Both the position numbers and the translations under genes were made by a program. Positions 62,010 to 64,000 of a DNA stretch of 64,000 bases are shown piece by piece; position 1 is the stretch's first letter, and the number at the start of each line of letters is the position of its first letter. The notes under the pieces are model-generated. The model worked only from the letters and a program-made list of their open reading frames with translations, did no database searches and was not told the origin of the DNA. This stretch comes from Actinomycetales bacterium (GTDB lineage: Bacteria > Actinomycetota > Actinomycetes > S36-B12): contig JAGWXF010000005.1 of the NCBI GenBank assembly GCA_018970025.1, positions 1 to 64,000 of the forward strand, read 5' to 3'.

Positions 62010-64000
62010 ATGACGCGGGAGGATCAGTTCGTCCACCTCCACGTCCATACCGAGTACTCGATGCTCGACGGTGCCGCTCGGCTCGATGACCTCTTCGAGC
62101 AGGCGGAGCGCCTGGGCATGCCGGCGATCGCGATGACCGATCACGGCAACCTCTACGGGGCGTACGACTTCTACAAGAAGGCCAGGGGCCGAGGCATCAA
62201 GCCGATCATCGGGCTCGAGGGCTACTACGCGCCCCAGGGGCGATTCGAGCGCCGCCCGTTCGACTTCGGCGGCGGGTTCGACGAGGGAACGCCGGAGGAC
62301 GTCGGCGGTGGCCGGGGGAAGTTCGGCTACACGCACATGACCCTGTGGGCGGAGAGCACCGCCGGGATGCACAATCTGTTCCGGCTGTCGTCCCTGGCCA
62401 GCCTGGAGGGCCACTACCACAAGCCTCGCTTCGACCGCGAGCTGCTCGAGCGCCACGGATCCGGCCTGATCGGCACGACCGGGTGCCCCAGCGGCGAGGT
62501 GAACCGCTGGCTGCAGGCCGGGCAGTACGACCGGGCCCTGGCGGCGGCCGCTGACTTCCGCGACATCCTCGGCGCGGGCAACTACTTCTGCGAGGTCATG
62601 GACCACGGCCTGCAGGTCGAGCGGAGGTTCCGGGAGGATCTGCTCCGCATCGCCCGGGCGCTGGGCCTTCCCCTGGTCGCCACGAACGACGTGCACTACG
62701 TCCATCAATCGGACGCCGACATGCATGACGTGCTGCTGTGCATCGGCACGCGGACGACGATGGACGACCCCAAGCGCTTCCGGTTCGATGCCCGGGACTT
62801 CTACCTCAAGCCGGCCGAGCAGATGTACCAGGTGTGGAGCGAGCTTCCCGAGGCATGCGCGAACACCCTGCTGATCGCCGAGCGCTGCGAGGTGGCCTTC
62901 GCCGAGGGCGCGAACCTGATGCCGCAGTTCCCGGTGCCGGCGGGCCAGACAGAGGAGTCCTGGCTGGTCAGGGAGGTCGAGGCGGGCCTGCTGCGCCGCT
63001 ACGCCGGCAGGGTGCCTGACGACGTGCGCCACCAGGCCGAGTACGAGGTCGGCGTCATCGTCCAGATGGGATTCCCTGGCTACTTCCTCGTCGTTGCCGA
63101 CCTCGTGCGCTATGCCAAGGAGAACGGCATCCGGGTCGGCCCCGGCCGAGGCTCCGCGGCGGGAGCGATGATCGCCTACGCGCTCGGCATCACGGACCTC
63201 GACCCGATCAGGCACGGGCTGCTGTTCGAGCGGTTCCTCAACCCAGAGCGCATCTCGATGCCGGACATCGACATCGACTTCGACGAGCGACGACGGTCGG
63301 ACATGATCCGCTATGCGACCGAGCGATACGGCGAGGAGCGAGTCGCGCAGATCGTGACCTATGGCTCCATCAAGGCCAAGGCTGCGATCAAGGACAGTGC
63401 GCGGGTCCTTGGCTACCCGTACGCCCTCGGGGACCGCATCACCAAGGCCATGCCTGCGTCGGTGATGGGCAAGGACATCTCGCTGGGCGCTGCCTTCGAC
63501 CCGGCTGACGCTCGCTACGCGGAGGCTGCCGAGTTCCGCTCCCTGGTCGAGGCGGATGCCGATGTGCGGCGGATCGTCGAGACGGCCCGGGGGCTGGAGG
63601 GACTCAAGCGCCAGCCCGGAGTCCACGCGGCCGGCGTGATCCTGTGCCGCGAGCCGCTGATGGACGTCGTGCCTGTCTGGCGACGGGAGCAGGACGGCGC
63701 GATCATCACCCAGTTCGACATGGGTGCCTGCGAGTCGCTCGGCCTGCTGAAGATGGACTTCCTCGGGCTGCGCAACCTCACGGTGCTCGACGACTGCCTG
63801 CGCCACATCGAGGTGAATCGGCAGGAGCGGGTCGTCCTGGAGGAGCTGCCCCTCGCGGACGGGCCGACGTATGAGCTGCTCGCCCGTGGCGACACGCTCG
63901 GGGTGTTCCAGCTCGACGGCGGGCCCATGCGTGCATTGCTGCGGTCGATGCAGCCGGACGGATTCGAGGACATCTCCGCGGTCCTGGCCCTGTACCGGCC
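62010..64000 (+). CDS. dnaE: Replicative DNA polymerase III alpha subunit, partial
   Basis: The first 663 residues of DnaE1; the gene runs off the right edge. The PHP domain is intact (HLHVHTEYSMLDGAARL, AMTDHGNLYGAYDFY), in contrast to the DnaE2 copy. Polymerase Asp residues lie in MPDIDIDFDERR (about 417-428) and LLKMDFLGLRNL. RVGPGRGSAAGAMIAYALG is the conserved palm block. ATG 62010 follows rluD by nine bases. This should be the main chromosomal replicase. Confidence 0.96.
   Translation, partial: MTREDQFVHLHVHTEYSMLDGAARLDDLFEQAERLGMPAIAMTDHGNLYGAYDFYKKARGRGIKPIIGLEGYYAPQGRFERRPFDFGGGFDEGTPEDVGGGRGKFGYTHMTLWAESTAGMHNLFRLSSLASLEGHYHKPRFDRELLERHGSGLIGTTGCPSGEVNRWLQAGQYDRALAAAADFRDILGAGNYFCEVMDHGLQVERRFREDLLRIARALGLPLVATNDVHYVHQSDADMHDVLLCIGTRTTMDDPKRFRFDARDFYLKPAEQMYQVWSELPEACANTLLIAERCEVAFAEGANLMPQFPVPAGQTEESWLVREVEAGLLRRYAGRVPDDVRHQAEYEVGVIVQMGFPGYFLVVADLVRYAKENGIRVGPGRGSAAGAMIAYALGITDLDPIRHGLLFERFLNPERISMPDIDIDFDERRRSDMIRYATERYGEERVAQIVTYGSIKAKAAIKDSARVLGYPYALGDRITKAMPASVMGKDISLGAAFDPADARYAEAAEFRSLVEADADVRRIVETARGLEGLKRQPGVHAAGVILCREPLMDVVPVWRREQDGAIITQFDMGACESLGLLKMDFLGLRNLTVLDDCLRHIEVNRQERVVLEELPLADGPTYELLARGDTLGVFQLDGGPMRALLRSMQPDGFEDISAVLALYR

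Noticed and set aside
61839-63806. A 655-residue reading frame on the minus strand opposite rluD and dnaE
   Set aside because: It lies antisense to two clearly conserved genes and its protein is low-complexity, as expected for a shadow frame in GC-rich DNA.

Overview
The window comes from a high-GC actinobacterium. The evidence is a complete actinobacterial division and cell-wall (dcw) cluster with SepF, YggT and DivIVA downstream of ftsZ, an actinobacterial LexA (SOS) box, a DUF3040 gene just before mraZ, frequent GTG/TTG starts and ATGA/GTGA gene overlaps. MurE carries the DNPR motif, so the peptidoglycan should contain meso-diaminopimelate. I do not assign a genus.

Region 1 (1-8.1 kb) is a patchwork of small accessory genes and gene fragments. 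At the left edge a truncated alpha/beta hydrolase is joined out of frame to part of an MMPL transporter. Two TetR regulators follow, each with a clear palindromic operator and a small enzyme partner (SRPBCC protein; alpha/beta hydrolase). Then come a DinB-like protein, an ABM-domain protein and a hypothetical protein. From 4.8 to 8.1 kb there are three broken copies of the 3' end of ybaK, all on the minus strand, lying to the left of one intact ybaK. A membrane-protein gene and a cytochrome P450 gene run on the plus strand between copies and converge on the ybaK ends.

Region 2 (8.1-25.8 kb) looks like a catabolic gene set for a small N-methylated or quaternary amine. It has an MFS exporter, a PYROXD2-like FAD enzyme, a GcvT-like methyl transferase, a dimethylglycine/sarcosine dehydrogenase-like FAD-GcvT fusion, a PotABCD-like ABC importer (ATPase on the opposite strand), a Rieske oxygenase with glycine-betaine-monooxygenase-type metal motifs, an ADP-forming acyl-CoA synthetase, an acyl-CoA dehydrogenase, a BetI-like TetR regulator and a class III aminotransferase. 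A PerM/AI-2E membrane protein follows. The substrate is not known.

Region 3 (27.0-33.1 kb) is an SOS-type mutagenesis unit: promoter, LexA box inside a long perfect palindrome, DUF6504 protein, SAV_6107-type HEPN protein, DnaE2-like polymerase with a degenerate PHP domain, and DinB.

Region 4 (33.2-37.3 kb) holds a DUF3040 protein, a MaoC hydratase, a protein with VD-x-x-x-L repeats paired with an RDD membrane protein, a YerB-like (DUF3048) lipoprotein and a PAS protein with a degenerate GGDEF domain.

Region 5 (37.4-56.2 kb) is the dcw operon, all on the plus strand: mraZ (with a 10-bp-periodic MraZ box), a probable mraW leader RNA, a 67-residue membrane protein, rsmH, ftsL-like, ftsI, murE, murF, mraY, murD, ftsW, murG, murC, ftsQ, ftsZ, pgeF (yfiH), yggS, sepF, yggT and a short divIVA. 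Most junctions overlap, which implies one long co-transcript. FtsZ has two copies of the SepF-binding-type tail motif.

Region 6 (56.2-64.0 kb) has ileS on the minus strand (its stop codon overlaps that of divIVA), then a DksA-type zinc-finger protein with Lys/Ala repeats, lspA, rluD and the start of the replicative polymerase gene dnaE, which runs off the right edge.
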